In this document: positions 18,093 through 25,788 of the stretch, one piece after another
How positions within the stretch are numbered: position 1 is the stretch's first letter
Layout: every line of letters starts with the position of its first letter
From: Streptomyces sp. LaPpAH-108
GTDB lineage: Bacteria; Actinomycetota; Actinomycetes; Streptomycetales; Streptomycetaceae
DNA length: 64,000 nucleotides
Direction: 5' to 3'
NCBI RefSeq assembly: GCF_000373625.1
Contig: NZ_KB891993.1
Location: forward strand, 186,001 to 250,000
Position numbers and translations under genes: made by a program
The notes under the pieces: model-generated
Told to the model about the DNA's origin: nothing
Seen by the model: the letters and a program-made list of their open reading frames with translations, nothing else
The model's database searches: none

Positions 18093-19031
18093 GTGGTCAA
18101 GCAGTTGCCCATCGCCGCCGGGGAGCCTGATGAGGGCTCCGGTCAGAAGGCAGGGCGTAGGGGAGCAGTGCGCTACCTTCAGAACGAGGCAGCGCCGTTC
18201 GCGGCACGCATGATGATGGGCAGCGCCCTGCGCCGTCATCGGGAGGCCGTTGGTCTGAGCGCGGGTGAGGTGGCCCGGCAGTTGGAGGGTTCACCCTCGA
18301 AGGTGAGCCGGATCGAATCCGGCACGATATCCCCCAAACAGCAGGACCTGTTGAAGTTCTTCTCGCTGTACAAGATCACGGACCCGGAAGAGCAGATGCG
18401 GCTGTTCGAGCTGGCCGTGGCCGCCCACAAGCCCGCCTGGTGGCAGTCCTGGTCGACGGTCGCGCCGAAGTATCTGCAAGCCGTGGTCAGCTTCGAGGAC
18501 ATGGCCACCCGGATCAGGTCCTTCGAACCCCTCTATCTGCACGGCCTGTTGCAGACCCCCGAATACGCCCGGGCGCTGATCGAGCGAGGTCGTGGGCCCA
18601 AGAGCGGGCACGACGAACTGGTCCGGTTTCGCGCTGAACGCCACGAGCGGTTCACTTCGGCGCCGGACAAGAAGCTGCTCTGCGTCGTGGACGAGGCCAC
18701 GCTGGGACGCTACGTCGGATCGGCGGAGATCATGCGCGGACAGCTGAAGCACTTGATCGCACTGACACAAGATCCTCGCTTCCAGCTCCACCTCGCCCCG
18801 TCCCACGACTACAGCGTGCACGTCGAACTCGGCCCCACGACCATCTTCGACTTCGCGGGCCGTCTGCCCACGATCGCTTTCGCGGAGGGGTACGACGGGG
18901 GCCTGGTCATCGAGGACGAGCAGATGGTGGACCGCCGGGTGAAGGCGTTCGACGTGCTCGTCGCCCGCTCGCTCGCACCTCACGCGACGAGACGGCGGCT
19001 GCAGCACATCCTGGACACCAACCGCTACTGA
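18093..19031 (+). CDS. XRE-DUF5753 transcriptional regulator
   Basis: A 312-residue regulator. The XRE helix-turn-helix lies at about 45-100 (LRRHREAVGLSAGEVARQLEGSPSKVSRIESG) and DUF5753 at about 112-300 (ALIERG, L-R-x2-R-H-E-R, V-D-E-A-T-L, F-Q-L-H-L-A-P). DUF5753 proteins partner with DUF397 proteins, in some cases described as toxin-antitoxin-like pairs affecting development. The DUF397 gene at 20133 is the likely partner. GTG start has GGAG 6 bases upstream. The 231 bases upstream hold no gene. Confidence 0.85.
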   Translation: MVKQLPIAAGEPDEGSGQKAGRRGAVRYLQNEAAPFAARMMMGSALRRHREAVGLSAGEVARQLEGSPSKVSRIESGTISPKQQDLLKFFSLYKITDPEEQMRLFELAVAAHKPAWWQSWSTVAPKYLQAVVSFEDMATRIRSFEPLYLHGLLQTPEYARALIERGRGPKSGHDELVRFRAERHERFTSAPDKKLLCVVDEATLGRYVGSAEIMRGQLKHLIALTQDPRFQLHLAPSHDYSVHVELGPTTIFDFAGRLPTIAFAEGYDGGLVIEDEQMVDRRVKAFDVLVARSLAPHATRRRLQHILDTNRY

Positions 19032-19051
19032 CGACCAAGGCCCCGGCGCCG

Positions 19052-19891
19052 TCAGAGCTTTCGCGCGACGCCGGCGTAAAGGGACACCAACTCGTCAGCG
19101 ATGAAGCCCGGTTCGCTGTCGGCCTGCGGACGCCACTGGTGCGCCAGCACCACTTCGGGATCGACGAGTTCGAGACCGTCGAAGAAGCGCAGGACCTCCG
19201 CCCGGGTGCGCACCTGGGCGGGCGTTCCGCGTTGCGCGTAGGTGTCGATGATGGCCTGCCACGTCTCGGGGGCGAAGTCGCCCGTGCAGTGGGTCAGGCT
19301 CAGGTAGGAGCCGGGCACCAGCCGGTCCATGAAGCTGCGGACGACGTCGTACGGCCCCCGGTCATCGGGGATGAAGTGGAGCAGCGCGTGGAGGCTGAGG
19401 CCGACCGGCTGGCCGAAATCCACGATGTTCTCCGCCTCGACCGCGGCAAAGACCGCCTCGGGACCGGTGGCGTCCGCCTGGACGAAACAGGTTCGGCCCT
19501 CCGATGTGCCGGTGAGCAGTTCGTCCGCGTAGACGAGGACGATCGGGTCGTTGTCGATGTAGACGACCCGGCACTCCGGGGCGACGTCCTGGACCACTTC
19601 GTGCAGATTGGGAGCCGTGGGGATTCCCGTCCCGACATCGATGAACTGCCGCACTCCTTGCTCCGCCAAGTACCGCGCGGCGCGGTGCATGTAAGCGCGG
19701 TTCACACGGGCTATGGTCTCGATCGCCGGAAACAGCCGGATCACCGCTTGGGCCGCCTCACGGTCCACGGCGTAGTTGGTCTTGCCGCCCAAGTAATAGT
19801 CGTACATCCGCGCACTGTGCGCCTGATCCTGCTTCAAGAACAGCTCGTTGTTGTCCCGCCCGTGCCCTTGCGCGGCGCGCTCCCCCACCAT
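19052..19891 (-). CDS. SAM-dependent methyltransferase, Methyltransf_19 family
   Basis: A 279-residue cytoplasmic protein of the actinobacterial DUF574/Methyltransf_19 family. The Rossmann SAM site is F-I-D-V-G-T-G-I-P-T, followed by V-Y-I-D-N-D-P-I-V-L. The family signature H-S-A-R-M-Y-D-Y-Y-L-G-G-K-T-N-Y is near the N-terminus. The substrate is unknown. GGGGAGGAG lies just before ATG 19891 (or GTG 19888). The homologous part begins well after this point, so longer upstream starts are not needed. A palindrome sits 45 bases upstream. Confidence 0.82.
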   Translation of the reverse strand: MVGERAAQGHGRDNNELFLKQDQAHSARMYDYYLGGKTNYAVDREAAQAVIRLFPAIETIARVNRAYMHRAARYLAEQGVRQFIDVGTGIPTAPNLHEVVQDVAPECRVVYIDNDPIVLVYADELLTGTSEGRTCFVQADATGPEAVFAAVEAENIVDFGQPVGLSLHALLHFIPDDRGPYDVVRSFMDRLVPGSYLSLTHCTGDFAPETWQAIIDTYAQRGTPAQVRTRAEVLRFFDGLELVDPEVVLAHQWRPQADSEPGFIADELVSLYAGVARKL

Positions 19892-19935
19892 GCTCCTCCC
19901 CGGCATCCACGGCCACCCGTCCCCGCCGGGTGCGG

Positions 19936-19949
19936 AATGCACTTGCATT
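19936..19949 (-). promoter_or_regulatory. palindrome AATGCA-CT-TGCATT, candidate operator
   Basis: A perfect inverted repeat 45 bases before the methyltransferase start. It closely matches the palindrome before the DUF397 gene (20397-20410), at the same distance from the start codon. Confidence 0.6.
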
Positions 19950-20132
19950 ATCCCCATCCGTACCGGCCGTTCCGCAGAGATGTCCACAGCTGAACGATTT
20001 TCTCGACATCTCGAACACATGCCGTTGCCCAGGCGACGGTACGGACGAAACGAACGTGACCCCAGACAGAGGCCGCCGGGAAACACCGACCGCGAAGGCG
20101 GTCGGCATCTCCCAGCGGCCCGGTCGGCTGCC

Positions 20133-20357
20133 TCAGAGGTCGCCGCTGTCGACGGCGGTGACGAACGCGGCGGCCGTCCCCTTCGACACCGCCATCACCG
20201 GACCGCCCTGATCCTTGGAGTCGCGGAAGAGCACGTGGTCACCGCCCGGTTCGGCGACCTCCACGCACGACCCCTCCGGAAGGCTGTACGAACTCTTCCG
20301 CCATGCGACACCGGCCCACTCCGGGCTGCGCCGCTCCATACCCGTCGGTTTCATCAC
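20133..20357 (-). CDS. DUF397 domain protein
   Basis: A 74-residue protein with the canonical DUF397 pattern W-R-K-S-S-Y-S, G-S-C-V-E-V-A, V-L-F-R-D-S-K-D and F-V-x-A-V. It is probably the partner of the XRE-DUF5753 regulator at 18093. GTG 20357 or ATG 20354 both fit; GCAGGAGG lies 7 or 10 bases upstream. Confidence 0.82.
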   Translation of the reverse strand: MMKPTGMERRSPEWAGVAWRKSSYSLPEGSCVEVAEPGGDHVLFRDSKDQGGPVMAVSKGTAAAFVTAVDSGDL

Positions 20358-20396
20358 CGGACGACCTCCTGCGGTGAACGAACTCCCCGTTGCCGG

Positions 20397-20410
20397 GATG
20401 CAATTGCATC
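20397..20410 (-). promoter_or_regulatory. palindrome GATGCAATTGCATC, candidate operator
   Basis: A perfect 14-bp palindrome 40 bases before the DUF397 start, in the promoter zone. It shares the ATGCA/TGCAT half-sites with the site at 19936. A weaker related repeat (CCATG-TATG-CATGG) lies at 20446-20459. Confidence 0.65.
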
Positions 20411-20921
20411 ACGGCCCGACTTTGGGAGGATCACCGCTCCACACGCCATGTATGCATGGTTGAAGCAACAATGTCTCGAATCCGCTGGCCCACTCCTCAT
20501 GCAAGTGCGCCCCATGGCCCCTCGACTTCGGGGCATCGTGGGCTCCACTGGCAAAATACTCTGGAATATGCGCCTGGCATAGGAAATGATCTAGGTGTTT
20601 CGTACGCCCTAAGAAAAGATGACGAGTTCCTCCGTGATGCCGGGGCTCTCAGCAGCAGAAGAAGGGGGCGCATAAAAGGGGCGCACGCTCCCGGGAAATC
20701 GAACGCGCCCTCCGGCTGCGGTCATGAATACGCCTCGCGGTCGAGTCACCGAAAGAACTGGCATTGCCATGTTCTGCCGCTCAAGTGGATTCCAAAAGGC
20801 GGGAGTTCGGCCTAGCGTCCGTCGTGCCCGGCGATGCGCCGAGCGGCACAGGGCCCCGGCTGATGACGGCGAATCACTGCACCGGGGCCCGGTGTCCACG
20901 ATTCCTCCAAGGAGGCCCGCC
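20411..20921. other. intergenic region without a convincing gene
   Basis: About 510 bases that are AT-richer than the surroundings and have several short open frames with poor codon bias. Apart from the weak repeat at 20446 and the ribosome site for the next gene I see no feature. It may be decayed accessory DNA. Confidence 0.5.
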
Positions 20922-21227
20922 ATGACCCCCTCCCCTCGGCGACGACGCCGTAAACCGCGCCACGCCCGCCCACGTCGTATGCGCCTGAGCCGCCTGTGCC
21001 CGCTCTGCGTGATCGACGGGCTCGAAACCCTCACCGGCCCCGCCGGGCAGCTGCTCCTCACCCACGAGTCCGGGCACTGGACCAACACCGCGGTGAGCGC
21101 CGGCCTTCTCCTCCTGCGCTCGGTGGGGCGCCCCTGCCCCCACACGGCCGACACCCCCACCCGACCCGCACCCGACCCGGATCGTCCCCACGAATCCGGC
21201 GCCCGCGAGGCCCTCGATGTCACCTGA
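20922..21227 (+). CDS. small hypothetical protein with a CPLC motif
   Basis: A 101-residue protein. It has a strongly basic N-terminus (RRRRRKPRHARPRRMRLSR), then C-P-L-C-V-I-D-G and a central stretch (GPAGQLLLTHESGHWTNTAVSAGLLLLRS). GGAGG lies 6 bases before ATG 20922. It overlaps the next gene by 11 bases, indicating translational coupling to that small HTH protein. Function unknown. Confidence 0.55.
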   Translation: MTPSPRRRRRKPRHARPRRMRLSRLCPLCVIDGLETLTGPAGQLLLTHESGHWTNTAVSAGLLLLRSVGRPCPHTADTPTRPAPDPDRPHESGAREALDVT

Positions 21228-21498
21228 TTCCAGCCACACATGGAGCAGCCCGGCCCACATCGGCCACGTCATGGACCGAGTCCGCAGGCAGGCCGCTCTC
21301 ACCCCGGAAGTCCTCGCCCGCAAAACCGGCACGGCCCTCGACCACCTCGCCGGCATCCTCTCCGGCCACCACTTCCCCACCCGCCGCTTCACCCTCACCT
21401 ACGCCAAAGCCTGCGGCGCCGACCCCCAAGTCCTCCTCCTGGTCTGGGAGAACGAACACGACCGCCGAAGCACGCCGTCCCACCCGGGGAGGAGCTAG
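21217..21498 (+). CDS. small XRE-type helix-turn-helix protein
   Basis: A 93-residue protein whose residues about 15-80 (VMDRVRRQAALTPEVLARKTGTALDHLAGILSGHHFPTRRFTLTYAKACGAD) fit a lambda-repressor-like fold. It is coupled to the gene upstream by overlap. Its stop (TAG) overlaps a GTG that opens a longer frame to 21986. Confidence 0.6.
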   Translation: MSPDSSHTWSSPAHIGHVMDRVRRQAALTPEVLARKTGTALDHLAGILSGHHFPTRRFTLTYAKACGADPQVLLLVWENEHDRRSTPSHPGRS

Positions 21499-21857
21499 TG
21501 CCCCCAGATCACAGTCAGCAGGACACCACGGCCCCCGTCGACGACAAGACGCGGGAGGGCTCGCCCGCGCACGAGGCGTCGAGGTCGACGCCCCGGTCTT
21601 CCGGGGCACCCCAGGCCATCTCCGATCGGGCCTGCCTCCTGGATGGCGCATCGGGCGCGCAATTCATTGGAACGCGTGCGAATGCTCTCAACAGAAAGCG
21701 ACATAACGCCCATTACTGGAAGTGGACTCTCCATCTCGGCGGCAGGGCATATCGTCGTCCCTGCGATGTCGACTCACTCGATCGACAGGTGCAACTCACC
21801 GCATCGGCACATGAGTTCGTGGTCATGCCACACCCATCGATGCACAGGAGGACGCAC

Positions 21858-21986
21858 GTGGACAACGGGGAGTCTCGCGGAAACGGTAGGGGGCCGACGA
21901 AGGTCTTACTCGCGTTCCTGTCAGCGCTGATCATCCGCTTCGCCGGAGACTGGTTCAGCGACTGGAGGAAGCGGCACGGCCTGTAG
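21858..21986 (+). CDS. 42-residue hydrophobic small protein
   Basis: GTG preceded by AGGAGG at 5 bases. The product starts with about 14 polar residues, then a hydrophobic amphipathic stretch (VLLAFLSALIIRFAGDWF) and ends SDWRKRHGL, as expected of a membrane-associated peptide. The same frame is open from a GTG at 21498, overlapping the previous stop. Codon quality between about 21620 and 21840 is poor, so the short version is preferred. The stretch 21499-21857 otherwise shows nothing. Confidence 0.5.
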   Translation: MDNGESRGNGRGPTKVLLAFLSALIIRFAGDWFSDWRKRHGL

Positions 21987-22180
21987 GTCGACCCCCGACC
22001 ACCCTTCACTGACCGCCAACGCGGCCAGCGGGACGGGTCTCGCGAACCCGCCCACCTGGGGTCGCGCCTTGCCGGGCGCGGCCCCACACTCATGTCGACA
22101 GCCGCAATCTACGTTGATGCGTACCGCTGTTCAATCGGCGAGACGGTCAAGCCATGCCCCGCCCGCTCCAGCACCTTAGC

Positions 22181-22248
22181 GTCTCCCCGCACACGCGGGG
22201 GTGGGCTTCTCAGCAAGTCCTTCGCGCAAGTTCGCGCAAACTTCGCGC
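22181..22248 (+). repeat. solitary CRISPR-like hairpin plus TTCGCGCAA repeats
   Basis: 22181-22209 is a 29-base unit with the CCCCGC-AC-ACGCGGGG-type hairpin of streptomycete type I-E CRISPR repeats, but no second copy is present. It is followed by TTCGCGCAA at 22221-22229 and again at 22231-22239, and by TTCGCGC at 22242-22248. CCGCAAG occurs twice shortly after. The region 21987-22353 holds no gene. Confidence 0.4.
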
Positions 22249-22353
22249 TACTGGCCTCAGGAAGCCGCAAGTATCCGCAAGCAGCTTGGCGTCACGGTGC
22301 GCGATCACTCACCCTCGTAGGGTCAAGACGTCCCCGGCCGCATGGAGGTTTTC

Positions 22354-22605
22354 GTGGCTCTGCACTTGCTGTGCAAGGACCCTGAGAGTCCGAACAATGG
22401 CAGTCCCACGCTCTACTACGACGACGAAACGGGCAGTTACCTGCTCCAGTCATGGAAGGTCAACGACCTCTCACGGTTGGCCTCCATGGCCGTTCCTGAC
22501 CACGAGACGGTCGTCGAGTTCCCCGCAAGACTGCTCGCACTGTTCCCGAGCCACGACACCATGCCGCACAAATCCGCAAACAATCCCGGGAATAAGACGG
22601 GATGA
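22354..22605 (+). CDS. small conserved streptomycete protein next to an XRE regulator
   Basis: An 83-residue acidic protein (LLCKDPESPNNGSPTLYYDDETGSYLLQSWKV, then IPDHETVVEFP-like PDHETVVEFPARLLALFP). I recognise this as a family often found beside XRE-DUF5753 genes in Streptomyces, perhaps filling the DUF397 role; no function is established. GTG 22354 has GGAGG 5 bases upstream and is preferred to ATG 22342. Confidence 0.65.
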   Translation: MALHLLCKDPESPNNGSPTLYYDDETGSYLLQSWKVNDLSRLASMAVPDHETVVEFPARLLALFPSHDTMPHKSANNPGNKTG

Positions 22606-22679
22606 ATATCTAAAAGGCGGGGCAATCCGGGCATTCGTGCGGTTAGAGGCTGCGTGCGGGAACACTGCACACTGTCCGC

Positions 22680-23567
22680 ATGCCTACCTCGTCAAGAGTC
22701 CGGGAAGCCCGACTCGCCCTGGGACAGCGGTTACGTGCGTTGCGGCAGAAGCACGACCTCACGTCACGTGAACTGGCGCGTCTGTGCGGGTGGCACGAGT
22801 CGAAGTGCAGCCGTATCGAGAACGGCCACACCGCCGCGTCCCTGGCGGACATCAGAGCGTGGGCACAGGCTTGCGGTGAAGACGCCGCTGCGGCTGAACT
22901 CATCGACATCGCCCGGGGCATCGACGGCATGTACGTCGAGTGGCGAGCCATGGAGCGTGCCGGACTGAAGGGCGCCCAGGAGAGCGTCCTCCCGCTCTGG
23001 GAGCAGACGCGCCGGTTCAAGGCGTACGCCCAGAATCTGATTCCGGGGCCGTTGCAGAGCCGCGCCTACACCCAGGCCGTTCTCTCCGGTATCCGAGAAC
23101 GCCGTGGTCTGCCCGACGATGTGGAAGCCGCCGTCGTCACCCGCATGGACAAACAGAAGGTCCTCAGCGAAAGGGGAAAGCAGTTCGAGATCGTGCTGGA
23201 GGAGGCGGTCCTCTACCGGCGCGTAGGGCCTCAGGAGGTCATGATCGAGCAGCTGAGCCGCCTGTTGGAGGCCAGCGTGCTCCCTTCTGTCTCCCTTGGG
23301 ATCATCCCGATGAACGCCAGCCGCAGCCTCATGCCGCCGGTCGAGGACTTCTGGGTGTTCGACGACCGCCAGGTGAACGTCGAACTTGTCTCCGCGTTCC
23401 TCACCATCAGGCATGGAAGTGAAGTCAGGCGCTATCTCGACGATTTCGCGCGCTTGACCGAGCTGGCATACCGAGGGGGGCCCGCCCTCACCCTCATAGC
23501 CGCAGCCATCAATTCCTACGCCCGCTCGCACGGGGAATCCCGAAGGGCGGGTCCTGTGGACGAATAG
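22680..23567 (+). CDS. XRE-DUF5753 transcriptional regulator
   Basis: A 295-residue regulator with HTH at about 14-70 (LGQRLRALRQKHDLTSRELARLCGWHESKCSRIENG) and DUF5753 at about 95-275 (F-K-A-Y-A-Q-N-L-I-P-G-P-L-Q-S, M-D-K-Q-K-V-L, L-E-E-A-V-L-Y-R, S-L-G-I-I-P). It lies 74 bases after the small protein at 22354, which I take as its partner. It is distinct in sequence from the DUF5753 regulator at 18093. Confidence 0.85.
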   Translation: MPTSSRVREARLALGQRLRALRQKHDLTSRELARLCGWHESKCSRIENGHTAASLADIRAWAQACGEDAAAAELIDIARGIDGMYVEWRAMERAGLKGAQESVLPLWEQTRRFKAYAQNLIPGPLQSRAYTQAVLSGIRERRGLPDDVEAAVVTRMDKQKVLSERGKQFEIVLEEAVLYRRVGPQEVMIEQLSRLLEASVLPSVSLGIIPMNASRSLMPPVEDFWVFDDRQVNVELVSAFLTIRHGSEVRRYLDDFARLTELAYRGGPALTLIAAAINSYARSHGESRRAGPVDE

Positions 23568-23585
23568 CAGAACGGAGAGCCAGAG

Positions 23586-23921
23586 TTGCAGCCCAGACGG
23601 CCGGGGCGCCATGACGACCGCTCCAGCATCTTCGACACCCGGGCGCACTTGTACGTCAGGGAGCACCCCTTCGCCGCCATCGGCACGGCCGCTCTGACCG
23701 TCGTCGGCCTCGCGCTGGTCGGCACCTTCACCAGCCCCACCGGCCGGCCGCCGGACGGTCCTGTCGCCTCGACACATACCGCGGCCGTGCACCACGGCCG
23801 CGCATCCGGCCACGTCAGACCACAGGCGGTCGCCCCGCCCGGGTCAGTCGCCAGACCGTCCGCCAGGACATCGGGCGCCGCTCACCGTGACCCCCGCGCA
23901 GCCCCTCCGCGAAGCCCTTGA
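23586..23921 (+). CDS. possible small single-pass membrane protein
   Basis: A 111-residue frame opening with TTG 18 bases after the regulator. It has one hydrophobic helix (FAAIGTAALTVVGLALVGTF, about 30-50) and a low-complexity tail. Its last 107 bases overlap the convergent glycosyltransferase, so the true protein may be shorter or not made. A GGAG site lies 7 to 10 bases upstream. Confidence 0.4.
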   Translation: MQPRRPGRHDDRSSIFDTRAHLYVREHPFAAIGTAALTVVGLALVGTFTSPTGRPPDGPVASTHTAAVHHGRASGHVRPQAVAPPGSVARPSARTSGAAHRDPRAAPPRSP

Positions 23922-24618
23922 GACAGACGGTCAGGTTTCCGGAGGTGCGCAGGCGCCACAGGGTGAGGGTGGTCCAAGTGGTGAGGTAGAGGGGGATCAA
24001 GGGGACGGGGAGGCGGCGCAGGGCGAGCCAGACTCGGTTGCGGGCGACCAGGCGGTAGTAGGGGGCGTGGCGGGCGGGGTTCGTCGCTGGGTGGTGGACC
24101 TCGATGTCGGCGGCGTACCAGCCGGTGCGGCCGAGGTTCCAGAGCCGCCAGGAGAGGTCGACGCCCTCGTGGAAGAGGAAGAAGTGGCCGGGCCAGCCGC
24201 CGACGGCGTCGAAGTCCGCCCGTCGTACGAGGACGACGCCCTCGGCCATGACGGTGACGACGCCGGAGCGTCGGGCGTCGCGTGAGCGTAGCCGGGGCAC
24301 CCAGCGGCCCAGGGTCTCGCCGGTGGCGGGGTCGGCGATGCGGGGCTGGACGTAGGCGGCGTCCGGGTGCCGGTCGGACGCGGCGATCAGCCGGGTGAGG
24401 GTGTGCGGGTCGGGGAGGACCGCGTCGTTGTCGAAGAACAGCACGAATTCGGCACCACCGGCCGCCAGCGCGTCGGCTCCCACGTTGTGGCCCTCCGGGA
24501 TACCCGTGTTCGCCACGAGCGCGACGCTCCGTACACCCTCGGGTACGTCGTCCGGTTCCACACCGTTCCCGACGATCACCACGCGCAGGTCCACGTCCTG
24601 CTGAGCGAGGACCGACAC
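23815..24618 (-). CDS. family 2 glycosyltransferase, N-terminally truncated
   Basis: A 267-residue GT-A fold enzyme. It retains V-V-I-V-G-N-G, N-T-G-I-P-E-G-H-N-V-G, the metal-binding F-F-D-N-D-A-V-L (DXD-type) and the F-F-L-F-H-E-G-V-D-L-S-W acceptor-site motif, with a C-terminal hydrophobic region. It begins at S-V-L-A-Q-Q-D, so the first beta strand (the usual V-V-V-x-T-x-N/M-R-x3-L of some 25-30 residues) is missing. A stop codon lies nine codons upstream in frame. It may be inactive or a remnant. Confidence 0.7.
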   Translation of the reverse strand: MSVLAQQDVDLRVVIVGNGVEPDDVPEGVRSVALVANTGIPEGHNVGADALAAGGAEFVLFFDNDAVLPDPHTLTRLIAASDRHPDAAYVQPRIADPATGETLGRWVPRLRSRDARRSGVVTVMAEGVVLVRRADFDAVGGWPGHFFLFHEGVDLSWRLWNLGRTGWYAADIEVHHPATNPARHAPYYRLVARNRVWLALRRLPVPLIPLYLTTWTTLTLWRLRTSGNLTVCLKGFAEGLRGGHGERRPMSWRTVWRLTRAGRPPVV

Positions 24619-24701
24619 AGGTGGCGCAATTCGCGAACACGATCAACCGGGGCGAAACGGCCTCCCCGGGAGACGCCCCTCGCGGAGGTACCGTCGCCGC
24701 C

Positions 24702-25682
24702 ATGCACGCGATCACGATTTCCGAACCCGGTGGGCCCGAGAAGCTGACCTGGACCGAGGTGCCCGATCCGGTGCCCGGTGAGGGCGAGGTGCTGGTCGAT
24801 GTGGTGGCGGCGGCCGTCAACCGCGCCGACATCATGCAGCGCCAGGGGGTGTACGACCCGCCGCCCGGCGCTTCCGTCTACCCCGGTCTGGAGTGCTCCG
24901 GGAAGGTCGCCGCGCTCGGGCCCGGCGTCTCCGGCTGGTCCGTCGGCGACGAGGTGTGCGCACTGCTCACGGGTGGTGGCTACGCCCAGAAGGTCGCCGT
25001 TCCGGCCGGTCAGCTGCTTCCCGTGCCCAAGGGCGTCAGCCTGGTGCAGGCCGCCGCGCTGCCCGAAGTGGCGTGCACCGTCTGGTCCAACGTCTTCATG
25101 GTGGCCCATCTGCGCGCGGGCGAGGTGCTGCTGGTGCAGGGCGGCGCCGGTGGTATCGGGACGATGGCGATCCAGCTGGCCAAGGCCATCGGCGCCCGGG
25201 TCGCGGTGACGGCCGGTTCGAAGGCGAAGCTGGATTTCTGCGCCGAGCTGGGCGCGGACATCCTGATCGACTATCACGAGCAGGACTTCGTCACCGAGAT
25301 CAAGCGGGCCACGGACGGCGCGGGCACCGATGTCATCCTCGACAACATGGGCGGCGGCGCGTACCTGGACCGCAACGTCCAGGCCCTCGCCGTCAACGGA
25401 CGCCTCGCGATCATCGGCCTTCAGGGCGGCACCAAGGGTGAGCTGAACATCGCCGCCCTGCTGATGAGGGAGGGGACCGTCACCGCGACCTCGCTGCGGT
25501 CCCGGCCGCTGAAGGAGAAGGCCGCCATCGTCGCGGGCGTACGCGAGCACGTCTGGCCGCTGATCGCGTCGGGGAAGGTACGGCCCGTCATCGACCGCGA
25601 ACTGCCGATGACCGACGCCGCCGAGGCACATCGCGTGATGGACGAGAGCCACATCGGCAAGGTGCTGCTCACCGCGCCGTAG
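24702..25682 (+). CDS. NAD(P)H quinone oxidoreductase, zinc-free MDR family
   Basis: A 326-residue medium-chain reductase of the QOR/PIG3 type (Y-P-G-L-E-C-S-G-K-V near the N-terminus, A-A-L-P-E-V-A, nucleotide site G-G-A-G-G-I-G-T-M-A-I-Q-L-A). The zinc ligands of alcohol dehydrogenases are absent. It reduces quinones or enones with NADPH. Start ATG 24702; the upstream in-frame codons from 24621 lack homology. It is divergent from the truncated glycosyltransferase (83 bases). Confidence 0.85.
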   Translation: MHAITISEPGGPEKLTWTEVPDPVPGEGEVLVDVVAAAVNRADIMQRQGVYDPPPGASVYPGLECSGKVAALGPGVSGWSVGDEVCALLTGGGYAQKVAVPAGQLLPVPKGVSLVQAAALPEVACTVWSNVFMVAHLRAGEVLLVQGGAGGIGTMAIQLAKAIGARVAVTAGSKAKLDFCAELGADILIDYHEQDFVTEIKRATDGAGTDVILDNMGGGAYLDRNVQALAVNGRLAIIGLQGGTKGELNIAALLMREGTVTATSLRSRPLKEKAAIVAGVREHVWPLIASGKVRPVIDRELPMTDAAEAHRVMDESHIGKVLLTAP

Positions 25683-25788
25683 CGGCTCGACGGTTTCTTC
25701 GACTTCTTCGACAGGCGCCCCCTTACGTGCACTGTTAGGGTCACGCCGAACACCCAGAGTAATCACCCTTACCGTGAAGGGTTCGCTG

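Noticed and set aside
20470..20490. TCGAATCC string considered as a tRNA T-arm
   Set aside because: No cloverleaf stems or acceptor pairing around it. No tRNA could be supported anywhere in the window.
18000..24620. Integrated element (AICE or prophage)
   Set aside because: Lower GC and regulator-rich content fit acquired DNA, but there is no integrase, replication gene, tRNA or flanking repeat to define one.
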